Assembly (NCBI GenBank): GCA_964528095.1
Contig: CAZGSG010000384.1
Location: forward strand, 1-5,424
DNA from: CAZGSG01 sp964528095
GTDB taxonomy: Bacteria; Bacteroidota; Bacteroidia; Chitinophagales; Chitinophagaceae
Direction of reading: 5' to 3'
Length of the DNA: 5,424 nucleotides
Part shown: positions 1-5,293 of the stretch, one piece after another
Numbering within the stretch: the first letter of the stretch is position 1
Layout of the letters: every line of letters begins with the position of its first letter
Notes under the pieces: model-generated
Seen by the model: only the letters and a program-made list of their open reading frames with translations
Databases searched by the model: none
Told to the model about the DNA's origin: nothing
Program-made: the position numbers and the translations under genes

Positions 1-149
1 TGACTGGTGTTTTTATATAGGGGCAACGGCCTGAATTATTTGTTCATACTAAATAGTACCAGTTCCTGATTTTAACCCCATCAAATCACTGGTTCGTTTA
101 GCAAGCGCCAGGTAATACCGGCAACAGTACACCTGTTGGTAAGCTTATT
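1..149. other. Non-coding stretch downstream of the RiPP operon
   Basis: This stretch follows the stop codon of the HExxH gene and runs off the window. I see no gene in it. On the minus strand an irregular stem can be drawn from ACCAGT-GATTT (around 82-93) to AAATC-x4-ACTGGT (around 58-74), but it has no U-tract, so it is not a convincing terminator. Short minus-strand frames exist, including a 19-codon one whose ATG overlaps the end of the HExxH gene, but nothing supports their being genes. The operon could continue to the left of the window. Confidence 0.5.
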
Positions 150-1313
150 TCATTCATGCATCACCGGCGGCAGGGTTAACGATTTCAATTCAGCTTTTAT
201 CAGTTTTACTATTTCCCATGCTTCCGGGGTTAAGAGATCTTTTTTTAACTGCGGCAGCGCTTTCCTAATCCGGGAATAGTTTTTATCCAGGTTGAAAGCG
301 ACTGTCGTTGAATCGGTGCTACCCAGGATATTCATCTCTAATAATGAGTGATAAAATATGCACACTTCCGTAAAAACAAAAATTGCATGAAATAATCCGC
401 CCAGCGGACGCGGGTCCTGCCGCCAGGGAGAATAAAATAATCGGGAAGGTTCAGCCCCTGAAGACAGATCAATTGTCTGCAGAATGGCATTTAAATAGTT
501 ATGGCCGCATTCATGAATAATTGCCTCAGCCATTTCAATGGCCGTTGCATTTTGCGATAAAAAAATAACTCCCGGAAGTGTTGAATCTGAAAAAGAACGA
601 TGAACATCTTTGTTTTCAAAATTGACCGGAACAATACATTCAATAGTACTGATGATATGATCAAGTTTTGAAGGATGCACTTGTTGTATGAGGCCAAAGG
701 CATTTCGCATACAGGTTAACAGGCTTTTATAGTTTTCCGTAGGCAAGGAGATTTCATCTATGTAGGATTTATCATAGAAATGCCGGCTTTTGCCTGTAAA
801 AAGAACAGGGCGCTTGCTCTTTAAAACAGGGAATGAAAGATTTTTTTGCGATGGTACCTTTAATAGATGATAAAGCACTTCGATTGATCGATGATTGATA
901 TCCCCTGCCCTTACCGTTCTATCTTTAGAGGGAAAAATCAGTATTTCATCATCATGTGTACGGGGAAGATAAATCCGGATATCAGTTGGCAATTTACCTG
1001 GTATACAGTCGATCGCTGTTATAATATAGGCTTCAATGATATTTTCTAATTGACTGTTGGCTGAATTATGTTCTTGCAGTGCCCGGCTGAGTTTGCGAAT
1101 AGCAGCGCGGTAAAAAGAAGAAAATGACTCGATCGTCCGTTTGCTCTCCATGGCATAAAAAAATTCATTGATCCGGGACACATATGCATATTCCGGGGGA
1201 ATGCCTTTTTCAGTGATGCTCTCATTGAGATTCTTTAACAGTATATAATCCCTGGTCAAAGAATCTTCTGCAAAATCACCTATTATATCTGAAAGAAAGC
1301 TTGCCAAAATCAA
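150..1313 (-). CDS. HExxH-motif peptide-modification protein (putative 2OG-dependent peptide beta-hydroxylase)
   Basis: A 387-residue soluble protein. The key motif is HECGH at residues 267-271 (IIHECGHNYL). It is followed by FYSPWRQDPRPLGGLFHA at about 293-310, where R302-P303 and H309 match the conserved downstream block of the 'HEXXH motif-containing putative peptide modification protein' family; H309 is the likely third metal ligand. Although the motif resembles that of zinc proteases, members of this family have been reported to be iron/2-oxoglutarate enzymes that hydroxylate beta-carbons of RiPP precursors. The N-terminal 180 residues are poorly conserved to my eye and may bind the peptide. 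The start is TTG, overlapping the stop of the upstream oxygenase gene as TTGA, which argues for translational coupling; a second TTG lies two codons in. No signal peptide is seen. Family assignment is fairly secure. Hydroxylation of the neighbouring His-rich peptide is inferred, and a peptidase role is the main alternative. Confidence 0.82.
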   Translation of the reverse strand: MILASFLSDIIGDFAEDSLTRDYILLKNLNESITEKGIPPEYAYVSRINEFFYAMESKRTIESFSSFYRAAIRKLSRALQEHNSANSQLENIIEAYIITAIDCIPGKLPTDIRIYLPRTHDDEILIFPSKDRTVRAGDINHRSIEVLYHLLKVPSQKNLSFPVLKSKRPVLFTGKSRHFYDKSYIDEISLPTENYKSLLTCMRNAFGLIQQVHPSKLDHIISTIECIVPVNFENKDVHRSFSDSTLPGVIFLSQNATAIEMAEAIIHECGHNYLNAILQTIDLSSGAEPSRLFYSPWRQDPRPLGGLFHAIFVFTEVCIFYHSLLEMNILGSTDSTTVAFNLDKNYSRIRKALPQLKKDLLTPEAWEIVKLIKAELKSLTLPPVMHE

Positions 1314-1903
1314 TAGAATGTATAAGTAAGAGAATAGCGGGTATTATTATGAACGGGGCTAACCGCATGATAGGAATGTGGGGAAATCGTAAATCCCCAG
1401 GCACTGCAATGCATGGGCAGGTAGATCCTGGTAGATGCGGCATCAGGCGCTGGTTCATCGCTATCAAACAACATTACCAGCCCTCCGTTATTGATTGTCC
1501 AGTGCTCATTGAACTGAATGATAATTCTGAACTGCTGGCAAAGTTCCCCATGATCCGTATGGATCTTTATTTTTTCAGAATTGGCCAGCCTGTGCGCCGT
1601 AATATCTACTTTTCCATTCACCTCCGGGTGAAATGGTCTTACGAAATTCACCAATGTCTCGACCAGGGCGGGCTCCTTAAGAAAATTATACCGGGTCGGA
1701 ATAGTTGATTTCTCCAGGTTAAAATCGGCCACTTCATAAAAGTCTTTTACTTGCCGGGGAACCCATAAATCACTTTGTTTAAACCAGTTTAGTATGTCCG
1801 TTCCCATTTGCCGGCTGACAAAATCAGGAGCAAAAAAATGAAGAAACGGGATCTTTTGTATCTCCACGTTCTTCGTATTAAAAGGGTGTTTGAGTGTTTT
1901 CAT
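1310..1903 (-). CDS. 2-oxoglutarate/Fe(II)-dependent oxygenase, likely RiPP-tailoring
   Basis: A 197-residue cytosolic protein of typical length for a single-domain 2OG-Fe(II) oxygenase of the prolyl-hydroxylase-like jelly-roll type. The facial triad is visible: H115 and D117 in KIHTDHG, and distal H179 in SYHAVSPV, followed by R189 (NTRYSLTYTFY), the usual 2-oxoglutarate carboxylate anchor. The N-terminus (IPFLHFFAPDFVS) looks like the first strand and helix of such oxygenases. The ATG at 1903 overlaps the TGA of the radical SAM gene as ATGA, so the two are translationally coupled. Its gene neighbours make the RiPP precursor the likely substrate, for hydroxylation or further oxidation of core residues. 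Cyclophane clusters encoding a radical SAM enzyme plus a 2OG oxygenase are, as I recall, named in public annotation (YhhA/YhhB/YhhC type). I could not check whether this gene belongs there. Confidence 0.85.
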   Translation of the reverse strand: MKTLKHPFNTKNVEIQKIPFLHFFAPDFVSRQMGTDILNWFKQSDLWVPRQVKDFYEVADFNLEKSTIPTRYNFLKEPALVETLVNFVRPFHPEVNGKVDITAHRLANSEKIKIHTDHGELCQQFRIIIQFNEHWTINNGGLVMLFDSDEPAPDAASTRIYLPMHCSAWGFTISPHSYHAVSPVHNNTRYSLTYTFY

Positions 1904-3093
1904 CCTGCAACTGTTTCTAAGCCTGAATGAATAATTTGATTTTCTACGGAGCCATATATATGATTGATGATCTTTTCAAGGTCTTTGCAATAAATACTCG
2001 GGTTATTATACATATTCTTACTGGAATAGCGGTTAGGAATATAACCGGATCCGCAAAAATCCACCACGTAACAATCCTGGCAGGCGTTACAGAGATGTTT
2101 CGCGCCTTCCAGTCGCATCCGCACATTTGCATGATGCATGGCATCATCAATGGTATTCTTATAAATATTTAATCCCAGATCCGTTGCTCCATCAAAACTG
2201 GCTTTAAGTGAATCTACCGCTTCAATATTGCCATTGGATTCAATTACTACAATATCGACGGGGCTCAACCCGATTGACTCAAGCGTAGAATGTCCGCCGA
2301 GGATCACCTTCATATACGAATCAAAGGATTTAACATGTATCCCGCTATTTGTGTTTATCCAATAATCATATAATTTAATAAGCCAGTCCGCATACGGGGT
2401 ACTATCGAAATCCTCTTTCCCTTTTGGTCTTCGGTCCCAGTTATCATATGGCAATAGAAAATCCATACTCCAGGGATTGAAAGCCCTGAGGTAGTCAAAT
2501 ACTTCGATAGGATCAGTATCCAAATCAATAACAACCAAAAAACCCGCGAATATCTTATTATACGGAGGGGCGCTTAAAAGATCAAGCTTCAACTCCAGGT
2601 CCCGGGTTGATCCCTTCCCATTATGATACACCCTGGACCTGTCATTGACCTCCGGAGGGCCATCAATACTAATACCAATGGAAATTTCTTCTTCCAGCAA
2701 AAAGTCGCCAATCTCTTCTGTAAAAAGTAACCCGTTCGACTGAATGGAAATCCGGTAACGGATAATATCCTCTCCATTTTCCAATTCGCGTCTGATGGTT
2801 TCGACAGTTTTTTTCAGGTAATCTATTCCACCCAGTAAGGGTTCGCCTCCATGTAAAATAAAATGAACTTCATCCTGCCCATGGGCTATACAATGTTCAA
2901 TGATTCTTTTGCATGTTTTGCTGATTACTTCCTGTGACATGAATTTTGGCTGAGTCCGCCATTTTTCATCCCCTTTATTATATACAAAACAGTAGGAACA
3001 ATTCAGGTTACACCTGCTCGCTACTTTTAAGATATAAGTGTATATGTATTCTGTTTCCAAAATAATAGTTGTTTGAATTTGTAGATAAGACAA
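1900..3093 (-). CDS. Radical SAM/SPASM peptide maturase, FxsB/GrrM/XyeB-like (probable cyclophane-forming)
   Basis: Up to 397 residues. The radical SAM cluster motif is C28-x3-C32-x2-C35 (RCNLNCSYCFVY); the SAM-binding GGEP is at 82-85, and SIDGPPEVNDRSR spans 142-154. The C-terminal SPASM-type region has C335, C338, C341, C347 and C369, with blocks like those of FxsB relatives: GNIEAVDSLK (288-297), FCGSGYIPNRYS and NNPSIYCKDL. This cysteine set is smaller than the seven of classical SPASM domains, as in the three-residue-cyclophane-forming group. No RRE domain is apparent. Expected role: reductive SAM cleavage, then cross-linking of an aromatic side chain to the beta-carbon of the residue two positions on. 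There is no ATG between the precursor stop and C28, so the start must be non-ATG: TTG at 3093 (given here) or TTG at 3060 (residue 12). The latter follows an A/T-rich leader and fits the usual N-terminal length. The subfamily is clear; the exact chemistry is inferred. Confidence 0.9.
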   Translation of the reverse strand: MSYLQIQTTIILETEYIYTYILKVASRCNLNCSYCFVYNKGDEKWRTQPKFMSQEVISKTCKRIIEHCIAHGQDEVHFILHGGEPLLGGIDYLKKTVETIRRELENGEDIIRYRISIQSNGLLFTEEIGDFLLEEEISIGISIDGPPEVNDRSRVYHNGKGSTRDLELKLDLLSAPPYNKIFAGFLVVIDLDTDPIEVFDYLRAFNPWSMDFLLPYDNWDRRPKGKEDFDSTPYADWLIKLYDYWINTNSGIHVKSFDSYMKVILGGHSTLESIGLSPVDIVVIESNGNIEAVDSLKASFDGATDLGLNIYKNTIDDAMHHANVRMRLEGAKHLCNACQDCYVVDFCGSGYIPNRYSSKNMYNNPSIYCKDLEKIINHIYGSVENQIIHSGLETVAG

Positions 3094-3104
3094 TAGTATC
3101 CGGA

Positions 3105-3123
3105 ACGGAAGGCTGGCTTCCGT
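3105..3123 (-). promoter_or_regulatory. Hairpin just upstream of the radical SAM start
   Basis: On the minus strand ACGGAAG-CCAGC-CTTCCGT forms a perfect 7-bp stem with a 5-nt loop. It ends 11 nt before the TTG at 3093, and no U-tract follows, so it is not a terminator. It could protect a processed 3' mRNA segment or tune initiation at the non-ATG start. The stem is seen directly; the function is inferred. Confidence 0.4.
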
Positions 3124-3150
3124 CAGAATAGAATATGCAAGAAGAAAGAG

Positions 3151-3172
3151 AGCCCAAATAAATATTTGGGCT
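3151..3172 (-). terminator. Weak terminator/attenuator between precursor and maturase genes
   Basis: AGCCCAAAT-ATTT-ATTTGGGCT is a perfect 9-bp stem with a 4-nt loop, 21 nt past the precursor stop. The tail downstream on the minus strand is pyrimidine-rich but interrupted (CTCTTTCTTCTTG), which predicts partial termination. Such a leaky element would give much more precursor mRNA than enzyme mRNA, an arrangement common in RiPP operons. The stem is seen; partial readthrough is inferred. Confidence 0.6.
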
Positions 3173-3193
3173 GAAAATTACAGTCCGATCAAA

Positions 3194-3421
3194 TTATCGT
3201 ACTCCACCTTTCGTGATTTTTGCTTTCAGATCTTTCACGTTTTTGGTAGCCACATCACCATGAGAGTTATGATTTTGGTGGCCCATGAGTGATACGTTTG
3301 CACCTTTTAATTTGATTACATCTTTAAGTGCTGTCTTCAAAGCCTGGGCATCCATTTTTTCGACGTCTGCCAGGGTGATTTTAGGTCCAATTTGTACTGG
3401 GGTCTTTTTTGCTTTTGCCAT
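3194..3421 (-). CDS. RiPP precursor peptide with triple-His core (HQN-HNS-HGD)
   Basis: A 75-residue, Lys-rich peptide starting at ATG 3421 after an A/T-rich leader without a Shine-Dalgarno. Residues 1-14 are basic and Pro-containing; 15-40 (ITLADVEKMDAQALK and on) look like an amphipathic helix suited to enzyme recognition. The probable core is residues 47-56, GHQNHNSHGD, with H48, H51 and H54 at three-residue intervals and Asn50, Ser53 and Asp56 in the third position of each unit. A basic follower of 19 residues (57-75) ends in KGGVR. The whole peptide lacks Phe, Tyr, Trp and Cys, so His is the only aromatic residue available. It immediately precedes a cyclophane-type radical SAM gene, which is the main evidence for its role. 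No Gly-Gly leader cleavage site is seen before the core; the only Gly-Gly is at 72-73. The peptide's final form and bioactivity are unknown. Confidence 0.82.
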   Translation of the reverse strand: MAKAKKTPVQIGPKITLADVEKMDAQALKTALKDVIKLKGANVSLMGHQNHNSHGDVATKNVKDLKAKITKGGVR

Positions 3422-3436
3422 GGTTTAAGGTTTAAT

Positions 3437-3450
3437 AGGTAATCAATATT
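3437..3450 (+). repeat. 14-bp direct repeat, copy 1
   Basis: AGGTAATCAATATT occurs exactly here, 16 bp upstream of the precursor ATG, and again at 3721-3734 in the same orientation. It may be a regulator-binding site or a remnant of a duplicated leader. Chance cannot be excluded in A/T-rich DNA. Confidence 0.4.
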
Positions 3451-3594
3451 GTTAAGGTATATGCTTTCCGGAATAAAAAAAATACTACTAACTGGTAATT
3501 CTTTGGCGAACGCAGATTTCGGGAACTCAAGAAACATCCCCCATTATTTAAGATTGAGCATACCTTGTATAATAAAATCAATTTGAATTAACCT

Positions 3595-3615
3595 CGTGCA
3601 AAACGTTCTTGCACG
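3595..3615. repeat. Inverted repeat CGTGCAA-N7-TTGCACG (operator-like)
   Basis: A perfect 7-bp inverted repeat with a 7-bp spacer about 175 bp upstream of the precursor start, immediately next to the palindrome ATATTATAATAT (3620-3631). The geometry suits a dimeric DNA-binding regulator or a short RNA hairpin. No regulator gene is in the window. Confidence 0.4.
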
Positions 3616-3720
3616 TTGCATATTATAATATCTGTAATTGGAATAAATATCCATGTATACAAAGTAATAGCTGAGACAGTATGTACTATTTTAAAAATAG
3701 CTTACTGCATTAAAAAAATC

Positions 3721-3734
3721 AGGTAATCAATATT
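3721..3734 (+). repeat. 14-bp direct repeat, copy 2
   Basis: This is the exact second copy of AGGTAATCAATATT, 284 bp from the first. On the minus strand it is followed by ATG-CAG-TAA, so no precursor-like frame remains next to it. Confidence 0.4.
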
Positions 3735-3961
3735 CACGAACGAAGAAACAGAAAAGGCTGTTCATCAATTTTATTTACACTTGTCGTGGAATAAAAATCG
3801 ATTATATAGTGTAGCCGGTTAGAAGACTTGCAGAACTCATCTCAAAAATATTTCTTCATTAAATGGTCAGCTTTATCAGTGGTTTCCGAAGTAAACCTGT
3901 AGCTCATGTATTTCGATAGGGATTTCAAAGGAGCTAACAGAGAGAATGAGCGAAGCAAGAA

Positions 3962-4013
3962 CTTAGCTATTTGCACAGGGTTGAGCTAAGGAGAGTTTTC
4001 ACTGCGTGAAAAC
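3962..4013 (-). terminator. Two hairpins downstream of the CYTH gene, possible weak terminator
   Basis: Reading the minus strand, GTTTTCA-CGCAG-TGAAAAC (4013-3995) is followed by CTTAGCT-N15-AGCTAAG (3990-3962), and then by a T-rich but interrupted tail (TTCTTGCTT). They lie 64 nt past the CYTH stop. They are the best termination candidates for that gene, but neither has a proper U-tract. Confidence 0.35.
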
Positions 4014-4076
4014 AGCCGGTTACAACATGCTCCTATTAAAAAATATTGTTGAGATGGCTTGTAGTAATTTTTTCTA

Positions 4077-4595
4077 TCAGTAGTCTTTCATCAACAGGTC
4101 GCTGTAGGATAATTCGACCAGGTCTTCTTCTTTAATTTTCAATTCCTTTAAATAAACAGCGCATTGCTCCTGTAGTTTTTCCTGTGTAAGATCTGCCAGG
4201 ATATTACCGGCTTCTATTTCTACAAACGAACCAAGACCTGGTACTTCATCTATATGAAATTTTACATTGTCGATATAATAGATCTCTCTTTTCTTTTGCA
4301 CTACTACTTTTACTCCAGACGCTTTCGTCAATACTTCTTTTAACGCGGCCGCGTCCGGGATCTTTACCAGGTGAAAATGAGATTGTTTCGGACCGGCCTG
4401 GTCCTGTCTTTCATAATAGATCAGGTTGTTCTCGATAGTTCCTTCTCTCAGTTTGAGCCGCCCGTTGGGCACATTGAAATAAGTATCCGTCTGCTGGTCT
4501 GTGCCTTTGGCTACAGCCCCTTTTTCCAGTAAATAGGTTCGGATAAAAGAAGGGTCAGCACATTTTGCTTTTATTTCTACATTCAGAAAAGACAT
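4077..4595 (-). CDS. CYTH-domain protein (class IV adenylate cyclase-like)
   Basis: A 172-residue cytosolic protein that is a single CYTH triphosphate tunnel domain. Visible in order are the N-terminal strand VEIKAK (6-11, the ExExK-type signature with Lys instead of the second Glu), TDTYF (36-40), GRLKLRE (45-51), LIYYERQD (58-65), QKKREIYYID (100-109) and HIDEVPGLGSFVEIE (114-128). These charged strands normally line the tunnel that binds a nucleotide or polyphosphate and metal ions. Proteins of this type are usually annotated class IV adenylate cyclase or CYTH domain protein; the true substrate (ATP, thiamine triphosphate or inorganic polyphosphate) cannot be read from sequence. The start is ATG at 4595, only 6 nt downstream of the terminator hairpin of the preceding gene. 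No clear promoter is seen. It is unrelated to the RiPP cluster. Confidence 0.85.
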   Translation of the reverse strand: MSFLNVEIKAKCADPSFIRTYLLEKGAVAKGTDQQTDTYFNVPNGRLKLREGTIENNLIYYERQDQAGPKQSHFHLVKIPDAAALKEVLTKASGVKVVVQKKREIYYIDNVKFHIDEVPGLGSFVEIEAGNILADLTQEKLQEQCAVYLKELKIKEEDLVELSYSDLLMKDY

Positions 4596-4601
4596 GGGTC
4601 A

Positions 4602-4655
4602 ATTTAAAATAAAAAAGGTTCGCTGCCTCCGCAACGAACCTTTTTTATTTTAAAT
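4602..4655 (-). terminator. Very long perfect terminator hairpin
   Basis: A perfect 21-bp inverted repeat (4602-4622 with 4635-4655) around a 12-nt loop. The GC core is GGTTCG/CGAACC, flanked by A6/T6 tracts on both sides. It terminates the DUF3052-like gene, whose stop is 8 nt away, and its symmetric A/U flanks could allow it to work in both directions. Its distal arm ends 6 nt before the CYTH ATG. Confidence 0.9.
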
Positions 4656-4663
4656 GTTTTACA

Positions 4664-5143
4664 CTATTCAGCTAATGCTGTAGCCTGCCTTTTACGGACA
4701 ACCGGTGCGTCATCGCTACGGAGGTTTTCACCTCTTACGAAACGCATGGCACTCCAGACATGATCCAATTCCACCCGTTCAATGCTTTCATAACCTTCGC
4801 AGGTCAGCCTGTTCCAGCTGCATTCCCTGTTAAGATCTGTCACAATTTTAGAAGTGGTCTTAGGATAAGCTACCCAGAATTTTGATTCACCTTTCAAAGA
4901 TGGCATTACGTCCTTGAGGATCCCGTTTAACTGGGTCTCACTGACCGCAAATACCAGCGCAAAATCAATTTTCCTGCTTTTTAACAGCGGAGTCATGTTT
5001 TTGGCGAAAGATAATTTGCTGAACTGTTTTTCGATTGAAGAAGGCAAACCCTGGATTAATAAATTCTTCTCGTCTGCCAATTGTAATTTTTCAAAAACGG
5101 TTGGTAACATACTTTGAAGTAAATTTTTATGGGTTTCTCTCAA
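4664..5143 (-). CDS. DUF3052-like small protein of unknown function
   Basis: Up to 159 residues, with no signal peptide or membrane segment. The central and C-terminal part (FWVAYPKTTSK at 89-99, LNREC at 104-108, VELDHVWSAMRF at 124-135) resembles the WVAYPK...NR...W...VD..WSA.RF pattern of DUF3052 proteins. The DIDFALVF-like strand here (KIDFALVFAVS, 58-68) fits the same fold. The function is unknown in the family. The longest frame opens with TTG at 5143, and an in-frame TGA lies 27 nt further up. The first ATG is residue 12 (5110), preceded by an A/T-rich leader, and may be the true start. Its own promoter lies at 5200-5230 and a strong terminator at 4602-4655, so it is probably monocistronic. 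Confidence 0.72.
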   Translation of the reverse strand: MRETHKNLLQSMLPTVFEKLQLADEKNLLIQGLPSSIEKQFSKLSFAKNMTPLLKSRKIDFALVFAVSETQLNGILKDVMPSLKGESKFWVAYPKTTSKIVTDLNRECSWNRLTCEGYESIERVELDHVWSAMRFVRGENLRSDDAPVVRKRQATALAE

Positions 5144-5199
5144 CTGCTTCGCGAGTGTCGGGAAGCATCATTGAAAGAGTTCTCATTTAGCAGGGATTG

Positions 5200-5230
5200 C
5201 AAAGATAGTCAAAAATACCCGCCGGGCGAA
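5200..5230 (-). promoter_or_regulatory. Bacteroidota-type promoter of the DUF3052-like gene
   Basis: On the minus strand TTCG (5230-5227) and TATCTTTG (5207-5200) are separated by 19 nt. The -7 element matches the Bacteroidota consensus TAxxTTTG exactly, and the -33 element differs from TTTG by one base. It would give an untranslated leader of roughly 50 nt to the TTG or 80 nt to the ATG. Confidence 0.6.
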
Positions 5231-5244
5231 CATTTAACGAATAA

Positions 5245-5276
5245 AAAAGCCGTTCAACACAATATGAACGGCTTTT
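5245..5276 (-). terminator. Intrinsic terminator of the M48-like gene
   Basis: AAAAGCCGTTCA and TGAACGGCTTTT form a perfect 12-bp stem with an 8-nt loop, 17 nt past the stop codon. A run of six T follows the GC part on the minus strand. Confidence 0.9.
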
Positions 5277-5293
5277 CTTAGATGAAATCAATA

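Larger units (their letters stand above)
150..3421 (-). other. RiPP biosynthetic operon (precursor, radical SAM, 2OG oxygenase, HExxH protein)
   Basis: Four genes on one strand: a 75-residue peptide, a radical SAM/SPASM maturase, a 2OG-Fe(II) oxygenase and an HExxH peptide-modification protein. The three enzyme genes overlap by 4 nt each. The precursor lies about 100 nt upstream of the first enzyme gene, separated from it by two hairpins. Seen directly: order, overlaps and motifs. Known: FxsB/GrrM/XyeB-like radical SAM enzymes sit beside their small precursors and form three-residue cyclophanes, and HExxH-motif proteins occur in peptide-modification clusters. Inferred: the peptide is cross-linked at its His triads and hydroxylated. 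No protease or exporter is encoded within the window. Confidence 0.82.
3422..4076. other. A/T-rich gene-free region upstream of the RiPP operon
   Basis: About 650 bp with no convincing gene on either strand. It should hold the promoter of the RiPP operon. No exact Bacteroidota -7 box (TAxxTTTG) is found close to the precursor start. The only exact match on the minus strand that I found is TATTTTTG at 3843-3850, about 420 nt upstream, without a clear -33 element. A one-mismatch TTACTTTG lies at 3660-3667. The region also contains an inverted repeat at 3595-3615, a 12-bp palindrome ATATTATAATAT at 3620-3631, two copies of a 14-bp direct repeat, and two hairpins at 3962-4013. A 36-codon minus-strand frame at 3544-3654 is unsupported. 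Confidence 0.5.

Noticed and set aside
100..159. 19-codon minus-strand frame (MNEISLPTGVLLPVLPGAC) whose ATG overlaps the end of the HExxH gene
   Set aside because: The overlap mimics the operon's coupling, but it is very short and without homologous features, so it cannot be supported as a gene.
1301..1708. 135-codon plus-strand frame opposite the 2OG oxygenase gene
   Set aside because: Antisense shadow of the oxygenase gene; the opposite strand carries the complete catalytic motifs.
3337..3537. 66-codon minus-strand frame overlapping the precursor gene
   Set aside because: It is in another frame over the precursor, has no recognisable features, and the precursor frame is far better supported by composition and context.
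3544..3654. 36-codon minus-strand frame (MDIYSNYRYYNMQ...) upstream of the precursor, rich in Tyr
   Set aside because: It is tempting as a second peptide because of its aromatic residues, but it covers the inverted repeat and palindrome, has no leader-like region, shares nothing with the real precursor and could easily arise by chance.
3900..4020. Possible structured RNA or mobile-element end suggested by clustered hairpins
   Set aside because: I could not match it to any tRNA, riboswitch or insertion-sequence end; the hairpins are short and are listed only as a possible weak terminator.
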